Positions 52,930 through 62,101 of a stretch of 64,000 nucleotides of DNA are shown here, in pieces. Under the pieces are notes generated by a model, which saw nothing but the letters and a program-made list of their open reading frames with translations, searched no databases and had not been told where the DNA came from. The first letter of the stretch is position 1; each line of letters begins with the position of its first letter. The position numbers were made by a program, and so were the translations under genes. The stretch is from contig CAZEJB010000005.1 in assembly GCA_964512635.1 (NCBI GenBank), positions 1 through 64,000 of the forward strand, in the 5' to 3' direction. This DNA is from JADZFO01 sp964512635 (GTDB lineage Bacteria; 4484-113; JAFGCY01).

Positions 52930-53352
52930 CTAGCCGGTGCCCCCTGGCAGGCCCACGCTGGGCCAGAAATAGATACCAAGGCCAATGGTGCAGAGTGCCG
53001 CATACGCCAGTGCCGCCCGCAGCATTGGCGCTGATGAGTTCAGGGCACGCTGATAGCGGCCGCTGTACTCGCCTGAACCGAGCAGCGGCAGGAGCCCGGC
53101 AAGAAGTGCTTCAAGCACACCGATGGCATAGACACAAACGAAGATCAGCCCGGCCATCCGGCCCCTGAAGACAGACATCAATGCCGCCGCCAGCACCAGC
53201 AAAGGTGTATAGAGCAGTGCCGCCTGGAGAAAGCGGTCCTTGATCGGCGTCCGCCTGGTCTGCGCTCCGACCTGCAGCCAGAGCACAAGAAAGGCCGCGG
53301 CAATCGAGATATAGAGTAATCGCTCAAGAGGCCAGCCATTCCATAACTGCAT
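52930..53352 (-). CDS. Small polytopic membrane protein
   Basis: Protein of 140 residues with four hydrophobic segments (about 10-27, 42-61, 65-90 and 110-130), a loop with basic residues between the first two and a short glycine-rich tail. AGGAGG lies 7 nt before the ATG, a strong ribosome binding site. No family recognised. Downstream of the 53.4-54.6 kb gene on the same strand, 87 bp away. Confidence 0.65.
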   Translation of the reverse strand: MQLWNGWPLERLLYISIAAAFLVLWLQVGAQTRRTPIKDRFLQAALLYTPLLVLAAALMSVFRGRMAGLIFVCVYAIGVLEALLAGLLPLLGSGEYSGRYQRALNSSAPMLRAALAYAALCTIGLGIYFWPSVGLPGGTG

Positions 53353-53439
53353 CCTGAACCTCCTCGCCGGCCTGTAACCGGCACTTAGTCAGACCGGCCA
53401 GCCGGGTCGCGGTTCCTTGCTGCAGCCTTCAGGCGCCGC

Positions 53440-54630
53440 TCAGGGGCGCGGCGCGATCATCACGCGGTCCTTCATGACCAGCGCGGCATAGTCCTTCCCG
53501 CCCTGCACCAGTTTGTAGGCGCCAAAATACTCTTCGCCGAATTCCTCATAACTGATGCAGTGTCCATCAAGGGAGTAGACCAGCACCGCTCCGCCGTCCG
53601 CCCCGGCGTAGACCAGGGCCTCGGGCACACCGTCATGGGTGAAGTCGCCAACCAGCACCCGGCCGTCCAGAAACAGGCTTTCGGCCTCCGAAGTTTCCCG
53701 CACCGGCGTGGCGCGGTTCTTCTGCAGGCGGTCCCACTCCAGCTCAAACTGTTCGAACTTGTTAAAGCTCTCCAGCGCCGGGTTGTAATAGCCACGGCCG
53801 CCGAAGACCTCGCTGCGCCCGTCACGGTTTATGTCGCTGCACAGACTGGCCAGGCAGTGCCGGGGCCAGCCGCTGTAGCGCTGCGCCCTGGCGGAGGGCT
53901 GGCCTGTTACCAGACTCGCGGGGTCGGATCCGAAGTCCTCCAGCACCCGCTCAAAGCTCCCGTTGCCGTCAAGATCGCCCACCGGATTGGCCAGCGGGCT
54001 GAGCCCACCCTTGAAGCTTGAGATTAGAGTCCCGCCAGGGGCATAGTGGCTCAGGATGGATTCGCGTTCGGCGCCGTTCTCCAGCAGCATTTCCTGGCGG
54101 CCGTCGCCATCAGAATCAATGCAAAGAAATCGAAGGGCCTTATGTTGCTGTGACGGGATCGCGCCGACCATTGCGCCCTGCAGGTTCAGGAACTGCAGCT
54201 CGCTCGCCCCGGACTTTGCGCTGCCCATGACACCCACCTCGCAGACGCCATCGCCGTCAAAGTCCCAGGCCGGCCCGCAAACTGTCATCAGCGGCAGGCC
54301 CAGAGTCTGCGGCTTGCCGCTGCCGCTGATCAACACTGCTGGCACGGCGCTGGCACTGTAGGCCAGCAAGAGCTGGATGTCATCCCCGGGGCCGAAGTCT
54401 GCGCTGTAACACTGCACGAGGTTTGCCAGCACGCCGCGGCTGTCGGGCTCACGGTAGACCGTCTCCCAGCCAAGGCTTTTGCCGCGGATCAGGCCCTTGG
54501 GGGCCAGACGCTGGAAATCGTCCGGTACTTTGGCCTTGAGCTTGGAGGCTGGCTGGCGGTCGCCGGCGGAGCTCAGCAGAAGCCCAAGCGGGACAAGCAA
54601 AAGGGCGAGCAGCGCATACTTGCAACGCAT
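53440..54630 (-). CDS. Exported FG-GAP/VCBS-like repeat protein
   Basis: Secreted protein of 396 residues with a signal peptide (MRCKYALLALLLVPLGLLLSSAG, no clear lipobox). The body repeats calcium-loop motifs DFDGDGVCEVGV, DSDGDGRQEML, DLDGNGSFERV, DINRDGRSEVF and DFTHDGVPEALV, which are the D-x-D-x-D-G signatures of FG-GAP/VCBS propellers as in integrin alpha chains. Probably surface or periplasmic; no enzymatic site. Divergent from the 1127-residue lipoprotein. Confidence 0.78.
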   Translation of the reverse strand: MRCKYALLALLLVPLGLLLSSAGDRQPASKLKAKVPDDFQRLAPKGLIRGKSLGWETVYREPDSRGVLANLVQCYSADFGPGDDIQLLLAYSASAVPAVLISGSGKPQTLGLPLMTVCGPAWDFDGDGVCEVGVMGSAKSGASELQFLNLQGAMVGAIPSQQHKALRFLCIDSDGDGRQEMLLENGAERESILSHYAPGGTLISSFKGGLSPLANPVGDLDGNGSFERVLEDFGSDPASLVTGQPSARAQRYSGWPRHCLASLCSDINRDGRSEVFGGRGYYNPALESFNKFEQFELEWDRLQKNRATPVRETSEAESLFLDGRVLVGDFTHDGVPEALVYAGADGGAVLVYSLDGHCISYEEFGEEYFGAYKLVQGGKDYAALVMKDRVMIAPRP

Positions 54631-54712
54631 GGCGCGATTCTAGCATCGCCCCGCGCCTGCTGGCGGTTAACACTGTCCAGGATCCAGCTGTTTGCGCGGT
54701 GCTCCTGCTGGC

Positions 54713-54718
54713 TATACT
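54713..54718 (+). promoter_or_regulatory. -10 element for the 1127-residue lipoprotein gene
   Basis: TATACT 33 nt before the ATG; GGCTATACTAGCC around it is palindromic. No clear -35. The spacer between divergent genes is 121 bp. Confidence 0.4.
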
Positions 54719-54751
54719 AGCCAGGTGCCGCGGAGTCGGCAGGAGGGTCTT

Positions 54752-57700
54752 ATGCGCGCTGTTTTCTGCCTCGGCTGCATCTTGATGCTGCTTTGCCTGA
54801 GCGCCTGCGGTTCGGGCGCCGGACTCTCCGGGTCTGACAGCCTGGCAGGTAGTTCTGCAGACGAGAAGTCTGAGCTCTTCGCCGCTGCACCTGAAGCAAT
54901 AAAGGGCAGCCTGCCGCCGCAGCCGGAATTCAGTGGACTGCCTGCGCTGTCGGAACTTGCCGCGCTTGGCAGAAGTGCATCGGTTACGGGACCCGGATGG
55001 CTGAATATCGACCCAGGATCTACTGTCCGCAGCCATAAGACCGGCCTGCACGCCGACGGTCATCTGGCCTTCGAGCCGGATACCTCGCCAGCCTTTGCTC
55101 TGTATGGCGCCTTTGGCTTTGACGGCGACAACTTCCCAACCTCGCTGCGCGTGACCCTCGAAGCTCCCCCCAGCGGGCCCTACTATGTCGGCTTCAGCGA
55201 TTTTGTTGCCGGCCGCTGGGTCTATGCCGGGCCGTTCAACGGCGACAGCGAGGCCGAACTGCCGAATGTCGCGCCCTACAACGATCCCTCGGCCTACTGC
55301 AGCGCCAATGGTACGCACTACTTCGTGATCGTCGCGCCCGGCGGCTCGGGGTGCATCGTCAGCCAGCTGGAGCTCGGTGTCAGCGGCGGCGACAATCCGC
55401 CCCTCCCGCCGCTTGGCGGCGTAGCCCTCAGCGGCGACGCCGGCACTATATTCCTGATCCAGCCCTCGCCCAGCGCGGCGGATCCCGACTTCGCCGGCTA
55501 CATGATCGAGCGCGCCCCGGCCCTCAGCGGCCCCTTCAGCCCGGTCAACAATGAGCCCTTTAACGGACTTCAGTACTTCGATCCTGATACCGACCCGGGA
55601 GTGGGCTACCGCTGGCGGGTCGCCGCGGTCGATACCAGCGGCAACCAGAGCCTCTGGGCCACTACAGCTCCGGACTTTTCCTTCGGCACCAACCTGCAGC
55701 CGGTGGTGCGCGCGCGGCTGCCGTATGGCAAGCACTATGGACCCTATAGCTTCACGCTCGACCTCAGCGAGTGCTTCGACCCGGACGGCGACGAGATCAC
55801 TTCCTATCGTGTTGCCACGCCTTACGGCCTCGCACCAATAACCAGCGCCAGTCCGCTGATCCCTCTGACCCTGCAGCCGGGCTGCCATCGCCTTTCGATT
55901 CGCCTGACCGATTCGGGCGGGCACAATGGCTTTGCCAGCCTCGACCTGAAGGTCTATCCGCGCTGGGCCGACAGCTCTGCGCTTGTGCGCAGTCCGATCA
56001 GTGATGTACCTACCAACTTTCCACGGCTCTACAAGAGCCAGGTCCAGCGTAATCCGGCCACCGGCCTGCTGACCATCGCCGGCTATGACATCAGCCAGTC
56101 GATGTACAGCGTCTATCAGGAGCTCAGCGACGGCTCCTTCGCCCAGACCTGGCTGCCGGCCTGTGCCCCTGTGCTCGATGGCGGCGAAGCGCGCTTTATC
56201 AACGGCGCCTTCATGCTGCCGGTGGCCAGCGAGGCAACCGTCCTCCTGCTGCGCTGGGATCCTGCGGCCAACAACGGAAAGGGCGGCGGCGAGTTTACGG
56301 ACCTGGCCAGCGGCAGCCTTACTTCTCCAGCCGAGCCCCCCTTCTACCACTGCAGCATTGCCAGCGACGGCGCTGGACACGGCTGGGCTTTCTATACGGT
56401 CGAGGACACTCCCGATATCAAGCTGGTGGCCCGGCAGTTTGGAGTGCCAATGAGCCCGATGAGCCTGGAACAGGACCTGCTGCCCTCAATCGTCAACCTG
56501 GATGAGCTGGACGCTGAATACAATCCGGCCAGCGGCAAGATTGAGCTGGTCATCAGCACCCCAGCCGGGATCAGCAACTATGAGTTCGACCCCCTGACCG
56601 CCACCCTCGGTCCCGCGATTCCGGTCTACGCCAATCCGGCCAGCAATGACGGCCTTGACCTGGAGATTAATCCGGTCAGCGGCCGCGCCGGCCTGGTGTT
56701 CCGCAGTACCGTGCCCACGACACGCTGCCGCTATACCGAGAAGGACGCATTGGGGGTTTGGAGCGCAGCACATATCGTTGATGATTCTGCTGCGAATGGC
56801 GAGCCGAGCCGGCTGGAGTACGACCCTTCCGGAACCGCCCTGGTGCTCTTCAGGGAAGAAGCCTCCAAGCAGCTGCGGCTCTTTACCACCACGACCAGCA
56901 GCTCTTCGCAAGTCTGTGCACCGCCGGAGCTCATCTCCGAATACGGCTTCTGCCAGCTCAGCGCCGACAACAGTACCCAGATGCTCGGCATCTGCGAGAA
57001 CGCCAATAACACGATTAACCTGGTCGCGTTCAACATCGATGGCAGCGTCAGTACGCTCAGGCAGATCGCTTCGGTCGAAGGCCAAAGCCGCAGTCTGCAG
57101 GCTGCCTTGTCCGACAGCGATATCCACGTCCTGTGGACCAGCCTGGTCGCCTACACGGGCCACAGCCAGAGCAGCGACGGATCAAGCTGGACCGCTCTGG
57201 CCAACGAGGCCTACGTCCCTTACTTCGACATCGGCGGCGGGGCGGATGGAAAGCTGTTGATCACAGCATCTACTCTTGCCGGGCAGCTGCTTTCCTATTG
57301 GGATACCGGTACCAGCAGCTTTGCCGGCGCCATGCCTCTGGTTCCCGGGCAGGTTGAACACCACCCGGTGGTGAGCGACGATCCGCTGAGCACCCAGCAT
57401 ATCTGGATGCACTATGACGACACGGATCCGCTTAACATGCAGTTTGCCAGCGGCACCGTCGGATCCTTTTCCACCTACACCACTCCTCATGAGCTGCTGC
57501 CGCTCTGGGATGGGGCTGTCAGCGGGCCGGATTCAAGCTTCGGGGACTTCTACACTTTTACGAATGCCGGCGGCCTGATCGACGCTTCGGGCGGCTATTT
57601 ATCATGGTCGGAAAACGGTACCAACAACGACTGGGTCTGTCCGCCACAGGGAAATCTGCCCAACAGCCCGCTTTGCAGTGACGTCGTCCGCGGCCAGTGC

Positions 57701-58135
57701 TTTGCAGTCGCGCACTTCCAGCTCCCTACAATCAATGGCCTGGGATTCGGGATAGACTCCGATAACCTGGTCTTCTACAGCGCCATGGGGGATACCACAT
57801 CGCCCCAGCGCTACCGCTATCCCGACCTTGATGGCGACCACACCTCGATCATCCCCTTTGGCGAAGACTTCAACAACTTCTACCAGGTCGAGCTGCGCCG
57901 GACCGTCAGCGCCTATACCGTGCAGGGGCCGACAGCAGTTGCTGTCATCACCAGCATGGATGGCCATAAGCAGTACATGGAGTGGAGCGACTATGGCCGC
58001 TTCGAAGAGCTGCCCATGCCGTCCGGCCTCGGGTTGATCAACAACGCAGTGATTACGGCCACGCCGGACGGCCGCTGGCACATGATTTATCACGATCCTC
58101 AGACCGACGAGATCCTTTGCCGCAGCACACTTTAA
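54752..58135 (+). CDS. Very large lipoprotein of unknown function
   Basis: Exported lipoprotein of 1127 residues. Signal peptide MRAVFCLGCILMLLC ends in lipobox LSAC. A fibronectin type III-like domain is recognisable at about 225-315 (SADPDFAGYMIERAPALSGPFSP and VGYRWRVAAVDTSGNQS). A PKD/Ig-like region follows (VRARLPYGKHYGPYSFTLDLSECFDPDGDEIT). The remaining two thirds form a long series of beta-rich segments that resemble sialidase/BNR-like or propeller blades, such as HVLWTSLVAYTGHSQSSDGSSW and WHMIYHDPQTDEILC. No catalytic motif. AGGAGG precedes the ATG. It belongs to the same surface-protein style as the genes at 32.7-38.1 and 44.6-46.8 kb. Confidence 0.7.
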   Translation: MRAVFCLGCILMLLCLSACGSGAGLSGSDSLAGSSADEKSELFAAAPEAIKGSLPPQPEFSGLPALSELAALGRSASVTGPGWLNIDPGSTVRSHKTGLHADGHLAFEPDTSPAFALYGAFGFDGDNFPTSLRVTLEAPPSGPYYVGFSDFVAGRWVYAGPFNGDSEAELPNVAPYNDPSAYCSANGTHYFVIVAPGGSGCIVSQLELGVSGGDNPPLPPLGGVALSGDAGTIFLIQPSPSAADPDFAGYMIERAPALSGPFSPVNNEPFNGLQYFDPDTDPGVGYRWRVAAVDTSGNQSLWATTAPDFSFGTNLQPVVRARLPYGKHYGPYSFTLDLSECFDPDGDEITSYRVATPYGLAPITSASPLIPLTLQPGCHRLSIRLTDSGGHNGFASLDLKVYPRWADSSALVRSPISDVPTNFPRLYKSQVQRNPATGLLTIAGYDISQSMYSVYQELSDGSFAQTWLPACAPVLDGGEARFINGAFMLPVASEATVLLLRWDPAANNGKGGGEFTDLASGSLTSPAEPPFYHCSIASDGAGHGWAFYTVEDTPDIKLVARQFGVPMSPMSLEQDLLPSIVNLDELDAEYNPASGKIELVISTPAGISNYEFDPLTATLGPAIPVYANPASNDGLDLEINPVSGRAGLVFRSTVPTTRCRYTEKDALGVWSAAHIVDDSAANGEPSRLEYDPSGTALVLFREEASKQLRLFTTTTSSSSQVCAPPELISEYGFCQLSADNSTQMLGICENANNTINLVAFNIDGSVSTLRQIASVEGQSRSLQAALSDSDIHVLWTSLVAYTGHSQSSDGSSWTALANEAYVPYFDIGGGADGKLLITASTLAGQLLSYWDTGTSSFAGAMPLVPGQVEHHPVVSDDPLSTQHIWMHYDDTDPLNMQFASGTVGSFSTYTTPHELLPLWDGAVSGPDSSFGDFYTFTNAGGLIDASGGYLSWSENGTNNDWVCPPQGNLPNSPLCSDVVRGQCFAVAHFQLPTINGLGFGIDSDNLVFYSAMGDTTSPQRYRYPDLDGDHTSIIPFGEDFNNFYQVELRRTVSAYTVQGPTAVAVITSMDGHKQYMEWSDYGRFEELPMPSGLGLINNAVITATPDGRWHMIYHDPQTDEILCRSTL

Positions 58136-58246
58136 ACTCCCAACCGGCTTCACTGCAGCGGCGGCTGGAGGTGTGTGCAGCGCTGCCTGGGTCAGGATGC
58201 TAACATCGCAGGCGGCCGCTGGGCGGTCCAAGGAGAAACGCGCGCC

Positions 58247-59626
58247 ATGAGCGGTGTCTGTCCCAAGTGCGGCAGTGAAAACCCCCCCGGGGCCAGCTTC
58301 TGCGGCCAGTGCGGCTTCTTACTGGGCTCGGCGCCCGGTGGCCCGGCCCTTGAGCGCCTCACCCCTCCAGGCGGTCCGCCCCCGGCAAGGGGAGATTCCA
58401 CCCAGCCGGTGACCCCGGCCCGGCCGGCCGATCCGGGTGCCGACGGCTTCCCTGACGGCACCGAAGGCCAGGGCATCTGGGCTGGAGCCAGCGGCGCTGG
58501 CAGTCCGGCCGGCCCTTATCAGCCTGGCGGCGCAGCTCCCGGGGCAGCAGATACCGGCGGGGCCTACCCCGTTCCCGGCGCCTATCAGCCGCCACAAATG
58601 ACCGCGCCACCGGCACCGAAGAAGCCTGACAACACGATGAAGGTGATCCTGTGGGTCGTCGGCGGCTGCTGTGCGCTTTCGGTCCTGATCTTTGCCGGCC
58701 TGCTGGGCCTCGGCTTCTACCTCAACAAGCAGGAAGCGCAGACCAACACCTCCACCAACGGGACTGTTCCCGTTGACAACGGAACCATTGAGTTTGAAGA
58801 CACGGCCCCCAACGGGATGGACCCGGGGGCTGATGGCGTGGAGATGACCGGCCTCGAACAGGTCTACGGCATTGCCGAAGCGGTCACCGCCGCCGACCAG
58901 GCCGAAGTAACCGACTGGGCCATCGCCCAGCAGCTTGGCGAGCTCTATCAACCGCAGGACGCACTGGTCTATGCCTGCGCCGCCGGTAACGCGCCGGTGG
59001 TCAAGTTCCTCGCTTCTGATCCGGCCGTGGACATTAACGGCATCAGCCCGGCCTATGGTGCGAGCGCTCTGCACTCGGCGTCCTACAACAACTTCATTGA
59101 CTGCATCGCGATCCTGATCGCCAACGGCGCCGATTACAACCTGAACGCCGGTGGGGATCAGGGCACTCCGCTGCACCAGGCAGCCCTTGGCAATGCAGTG
59201 GACAGCGCGCGCCTGCTGATCGCCTGCGGTGCGGTGCTCGAAGCACGCAACGACCTTGGCATCACGCCGCTGCATGACGCCGCCAATTCCAACGCCGCCG
59301 ACGTGGCCAGCCTGCTGATCGCCAACGGCGCCGGGGTGGATATCCCTACCGGGCAGGAGGGCAACACCGCCCTGATGCTGGCCGCCAACCAGGGCAATGT
59401 CGAGGTTGGACGCGTGCTGATCGAGTCCGGCGCCAACCTGAACTATCAGGAGCCGCAGTTTGGGCTGACGGCACTGCACACAGCAGCCTACGTCGGCTCG
59501 GCCGATTTCGTGCGCCTGCTGCTGGACTCGGGCGCCAACCCTTACCTGCGGGCCAACGATGGCCAGACACCTCAGCAGATGGCCGAAGCAAACGGCCACA
59601 GTGCTGTAGCGGAGATGCTCAATTGA
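58247..59626 (+). CDS. Zinc-ribbon, transmembrane and ankyrin-repeat protein
   Basis: Membrane protein of 459 residues. The N-terminal zinc ribbon (CPKCGSENPPGASFCGQCG) at 5-23 should stay in the cytoplasm, then comes a Pro/Gly-rich linker, a single transmembrane helix (about 150-172), and an exported region with six or seven ankyrin repeats (about 235-455; for example GTPLHQAALGNAVDSARLLIA). The stop codon overlaps a possible TTG start of the next gene. Forms an operon with a second ankyrin gene and an exported phosphodiesterase-type gene. The cargo or partner is unknown. Confidence 0.85.
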   Translation: MSGVCPKCGSENPPGASFCGQCGFLLGSAPGGPALERLTPPGGPPPARGDSTQPVTPARPADPGADGFPDGTEGQGIWAGASGAGSPAGPYQPGGAAPGAADTGGAYPVPGAYQPPQMTAPPAPKKPDNTMKVILWVVGGCCALSVLIFAGLLGLGFYLNKQEAQTNTSTNGTVPVDNGTIEFEDTAPNGMDPGADGVEMTGLEQVYGIAEAVTAADQAEVTDWAIAQQLGELYQPQDALVYACAAGNAPVVKFLASDPAVDINGISPAYGASALHSASYNNFIDCIAILIANGADYNLNAGGDQGTPLHQAALGNAVDSARLLIACGAVLEARNDLGITPLHDAANSNAADVASLLIANGAGVDIPTGQEGNTALMLAANQGNVEVGRVLIESGANLNYQEPQFGLTALHTAAYVGSADFVRLLLDSGANPYLRANDGQTPQQMAEANGHSAVAEMLN

Positions 59627-59631
59627 GAAAC

Positions 59632-60513
59632 ATGAAACTTGCCTCAGCCGCCCTGGCGAGCCTGCTGCTGATCCTAGCGCTCAGCTTTGTGCTGACGCCG
59701 GGCTTTGTCTGCGCGGCCGAGGAGCAGGAACCGTCGGGTCCAAAGCTCGCGGCGCAGATTGCCGCTTCTGTCCCGCTGGCGACTGAGCAGGCTGCGGCGG
59801 TCTTTGCCGCCGAGCAGGAGCTGCCGGAAAAGTACGACGTGCAGGATGCCCTCGTACTTGCCTGCGCGCTGAAGCGCCCGGGCATTGTGCGTTACCTGCT
59901 GGAAGAAGCCGGGGCCATTGCAGCGGAGCGCAGTCCGTCTTATGGCGTCATGCCGCTGCATGCCGCGAGTTTCAACAACAGCGTCGAATGCGCCGCCCTG
60001 CTGCTGCAGCATGGCGCCGACGCCGCCGCGAACATCGGCGGCGATGAAGGCACTCCCCTGCATCAGGCGGCGATGGGCAAGGCCAGCGATACTGCCGCCC
60101 TGCTCCTGGCTTTCACGCCTGATCTTGATGCCCGGAACGGACTGGGTGTCACGGCGCTTCACGACGCGGCTAACAGCGACGCTGCCGAGATTGTTCAGCT
60201 GCTGCTGGATGCCGGTGCGGATGTCAATGTGCTGACTGAAGTCGAAGGCAACACAGCTCTGCTGCTGGCGGCCAACCGCCACAGTCTGGCCGCAGGCAAG
60301 GTGCTGCTGGCCAACGGAGCGGATGTCAACTTTGCCGACCCGCAGTACAAGCTGACCGCCCTGCATCTGGCCGCGCTGAGCGGGGATATTGAATTCACGC
60401 GCATCCTGCTGGCCGCGGGGGCCGACAAGACTTTGAGGTCCAGCTACGACGCCACTGCCTATGACTATGCCGCTTCCGGCGACAACCCTGAACTGGCCGA
60501 GCTGCTGAAATGA
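59632..60513 (+). CDS. Exported ankyrin-repeat protein
   Basis: Secreted or periplasmic protein of about 293 residues, signal peptide ending GFVCAAEE, followed by about six ankyrin repeats (PLHAASFNNSVECAALLLQHGAD, PLHQAAMGKASDTAALLLA). It is a paralogue of the ankyrin part of the gene before it. The ATG at 59632 is preferred over TTG at 59623. The stop overlaps the next start (ATGA at 60510-60513). Confidence 0.82.
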   Translation: MKLASAALASLLLILALSFVLTPGFVCAAEEQEPSGPKLAAQIAASVPLATEQAAAVFAAEQELPEKYDVQDALVLACALKRPGIVRYLLEEAGAIAAERSPSYGVMPLHAASFNNSVECAALLLQHGADAAANIGGDEGTPLHQAAMGKASDTAALLLAFTPDLDARNGLGVTALHDAANSDAAEIVQLLLDAGADVNVLTEVEGNTALLLAANRHSLAAGKVLLANGADVNFADPQYKLTALHLAALSGDIEFTRILLAAGADKTLRSSYDATAYDYAASGDNPELAELLK

Positions 60514-61439
60514 AGGAAATGATCTTTCTGGGCATCACGCTGCTGTGCTGCGCGTTGCTGCTGGCGCTCTGTCCCGCGACCGGCCGGGCTGAGCCCAAGG
60601 CCATCGACCCGCTGCGGGTTATGAGCTTCAACATCCGCTATGGCACCGCCAAGGATGGCCCGAACCGCTGGGAAAAGCGGCGCAGTCATGTGCTGGCCAT
60701 GTTTAAGCAGCGCAACCTGGACCTGATCGGCCTGCAGGAGTGCCTGGACTTCCAGCTTGCCGAGATCAGCGCGGCACTGCCGGGCTATGCGACCTACAGC
60801 CTCGGCCGCGAAGCTGACGGCGGCGGCGAGATGTGCGCGATCCTCTGGCGCGCTGAGCGCTTCGAGCTGATCGACTCAGGGTCCTTTGGTCTCGCCCCGG
60901 AGGGCCGGCTCGGAGAAACGGCCTGGGATGCCGCTCTGCCGCGGATCTGCTCCTGGGTCCATCTTTACGACAAGCTGAATGACAAGAGCTTTTGGCTCTA
61001 CAACGCCCACTTTGACCACGTCGGCGAGCAGGCGCGGCTGGAGAGCGCCAGGCTGCTGCTGCAGAAGATCGGCGAGAGCTTCATGGCCAACGGCGCCGAG
61101 ATGCCGGTACTTGTTACGGGCGACTTTAACTGCACACCGGACAGCGCCCCGGCCCGGCTGCTGCTCGGACAGCTCCAGGACTGCCACGCCCTGGGCAACT
61201 TTGGTTACAACGAGCATGACGAACGTGTGCCGATGGACGAGTTCGCCAACGGTACTTTCCATGACTGGACCGGGGCCGCCGGCAACAAGCGCATCGACTA
61301 TGTGCTCAGCAGCCGCGATTTCAGCGTGCTGAGCAGCGAGCTGATTCGCGAAAGCTGGCCAACACGTAAAGGCAAGCAGGCCGCGGCGGGTTACCTCAGC
61401 GACCACTTCCCGCTGCTTGTCGAGGTCTACTGGGAATGA
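60510..61439 (+). CDS. Exported endonuclease/exonuclease/phosphatase-fold enzyme
   Basis: Secreted EEP-family phosphoesterase of 309 residues with signal peptide ending ATGRA. Conserved residues: LRVMSFNIRYGTA (Asn), LIGLQE (metal-binding Glu), AHFDHVGEQAR (His/Asp), VTGDFNCTPDS (Asp/Asn), and the terminal SDHFPLLVEV (catalytic Asp/His). This closest pattern resembles exported phosphodiesterases that may cleave nucleic acid or sugar-phosphate bonds; the substrate is unknown. Its start overlaps the ankyrin gene, so the enzyme is probably assembled or localised with the ankyrin proteins. Confidence 0.88.
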   Translation: MKEMIFLGITLLCCALLLALCPATGRAEPKAIDPLRVMSFNIRYGTAKDGPNRWEKRRSHVLAMFKQRNLDLIGLQECLDFQLAEISAALPGYATYSLGREADGGGEMCAILWRAERFELIDSGSFGLAPEGRLGETAWDAALPRICSWVHLYDKLNDKSFWLYNAHFDHVGEQARLESARLLLQKIGESFMANGAEMPVLVTGDFNCTPDSAPARLLLGQLQDCHALGNFGYNEHDERVPMDEFANGTFHDWTGAAGNKRIDYVLSSRDFSVLSSELIRESWPTRKGKQAAAGYLSDHFPLLVEVYWE

Positions 61440-61448
61440 GGCCTTTGA

Positions 61449-62003
61449 TCACTTTGTTGAAGAGTGATCCTGCTCGGCGCGCAGCTCTCTGATCAGCCAT
61501 TCGATGCCGGCCTGGCGACCGACCAGTGGATGCTCCAGCATGCGTTCGAGAAAGGCGATGCGCCCGGCGAAGTAGGCTGCCGGCCCGGCCAGGGGCATGA
61601 ACTCCGCCCGGATCAGCTCTTCATAACGCCGCAGTTCCGCCTGCGAGCTGCTCAGCAGCGGCGCCAGATCGAGCCTGAGGAATATGTCGGTCAGCCTGTC
61701 GCCGCTGGGCAGGTGCTGCCGGCTGGCCAGGATGATGCCGCTGACCTGCTGCATGAAGTCCGGCTCACCAGGGTAGCGCGCGGCAAACTCGGCGGCGCTT
61801 TGCTGCTCGTTATCGGCTCGGCCGGGCTCATAGACCGCGTCGTGCCACCAGGCCGCCTGGCACAGCACTTCCTCATCAAAGGCTGCAAGCTTCAGCGCCG
61901 CGATTTGCTCCAGCAGGGGGATAAGGTGCTGCTCCAGGCTGTGATAGCTGCGCTGCGGCCGTGTCCACTGGCGCAGCAGCCAGGCATAGTTAGCTGCGGT
62001 CAT
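61449..62003 (-). CDS. HD-like metal-dependent protein
   Basis: Soluble protein of 184 residues resembling the predicted HD-superfamily phosphohydrolases. The first metal ligands fit RSYHSLEQHL (H) and AAWWHDAVYEP (HD), and IFLRLDLAPLL may carry a later Asp. Start at the ATG 62003 (MTAANYAWLL) is preferred over a GTG/ATG 9 codons upstream. Convergent with the EEP gene; substrate unknown. Confidence 0.7.
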   Translation of the reverse strand: MTAANYAWLLRQWTRPQRSYHSLEQHLIPLLEQIAALKLAAFDEEVLCQAAWWHDAVYEPGRADNEQQSAAEFAARYPGEPDFMQQVSGIILASRQHLPSGDRLTDIFLRLDLAPLLSSSQAELRRYEELIRAEFMPLAGPAAYFAGRIAFLERMLEHPLVGRQAGIEWLIRELRAEQDHSSTK

Positions 62004-62101
62004 GGCGCCATTGTGCCACCGGCATTGCATCCGCTCAGAAAGACTGCAATTCCGATACAGCCGGTAAAATGCCTTGGCCCCCGGAGGCCGAGGAGATCAG
62101 C

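Noticed and set aside
54449..56380. Long minus-strand open frame opposite the 1127-residue lipoprotein
   Set aside because: Low-complexity, Arg/Ala-rich translation without domain features; the plus-strand frame has a signal peptide and ribosome binding site. High GC makes such shadows common.
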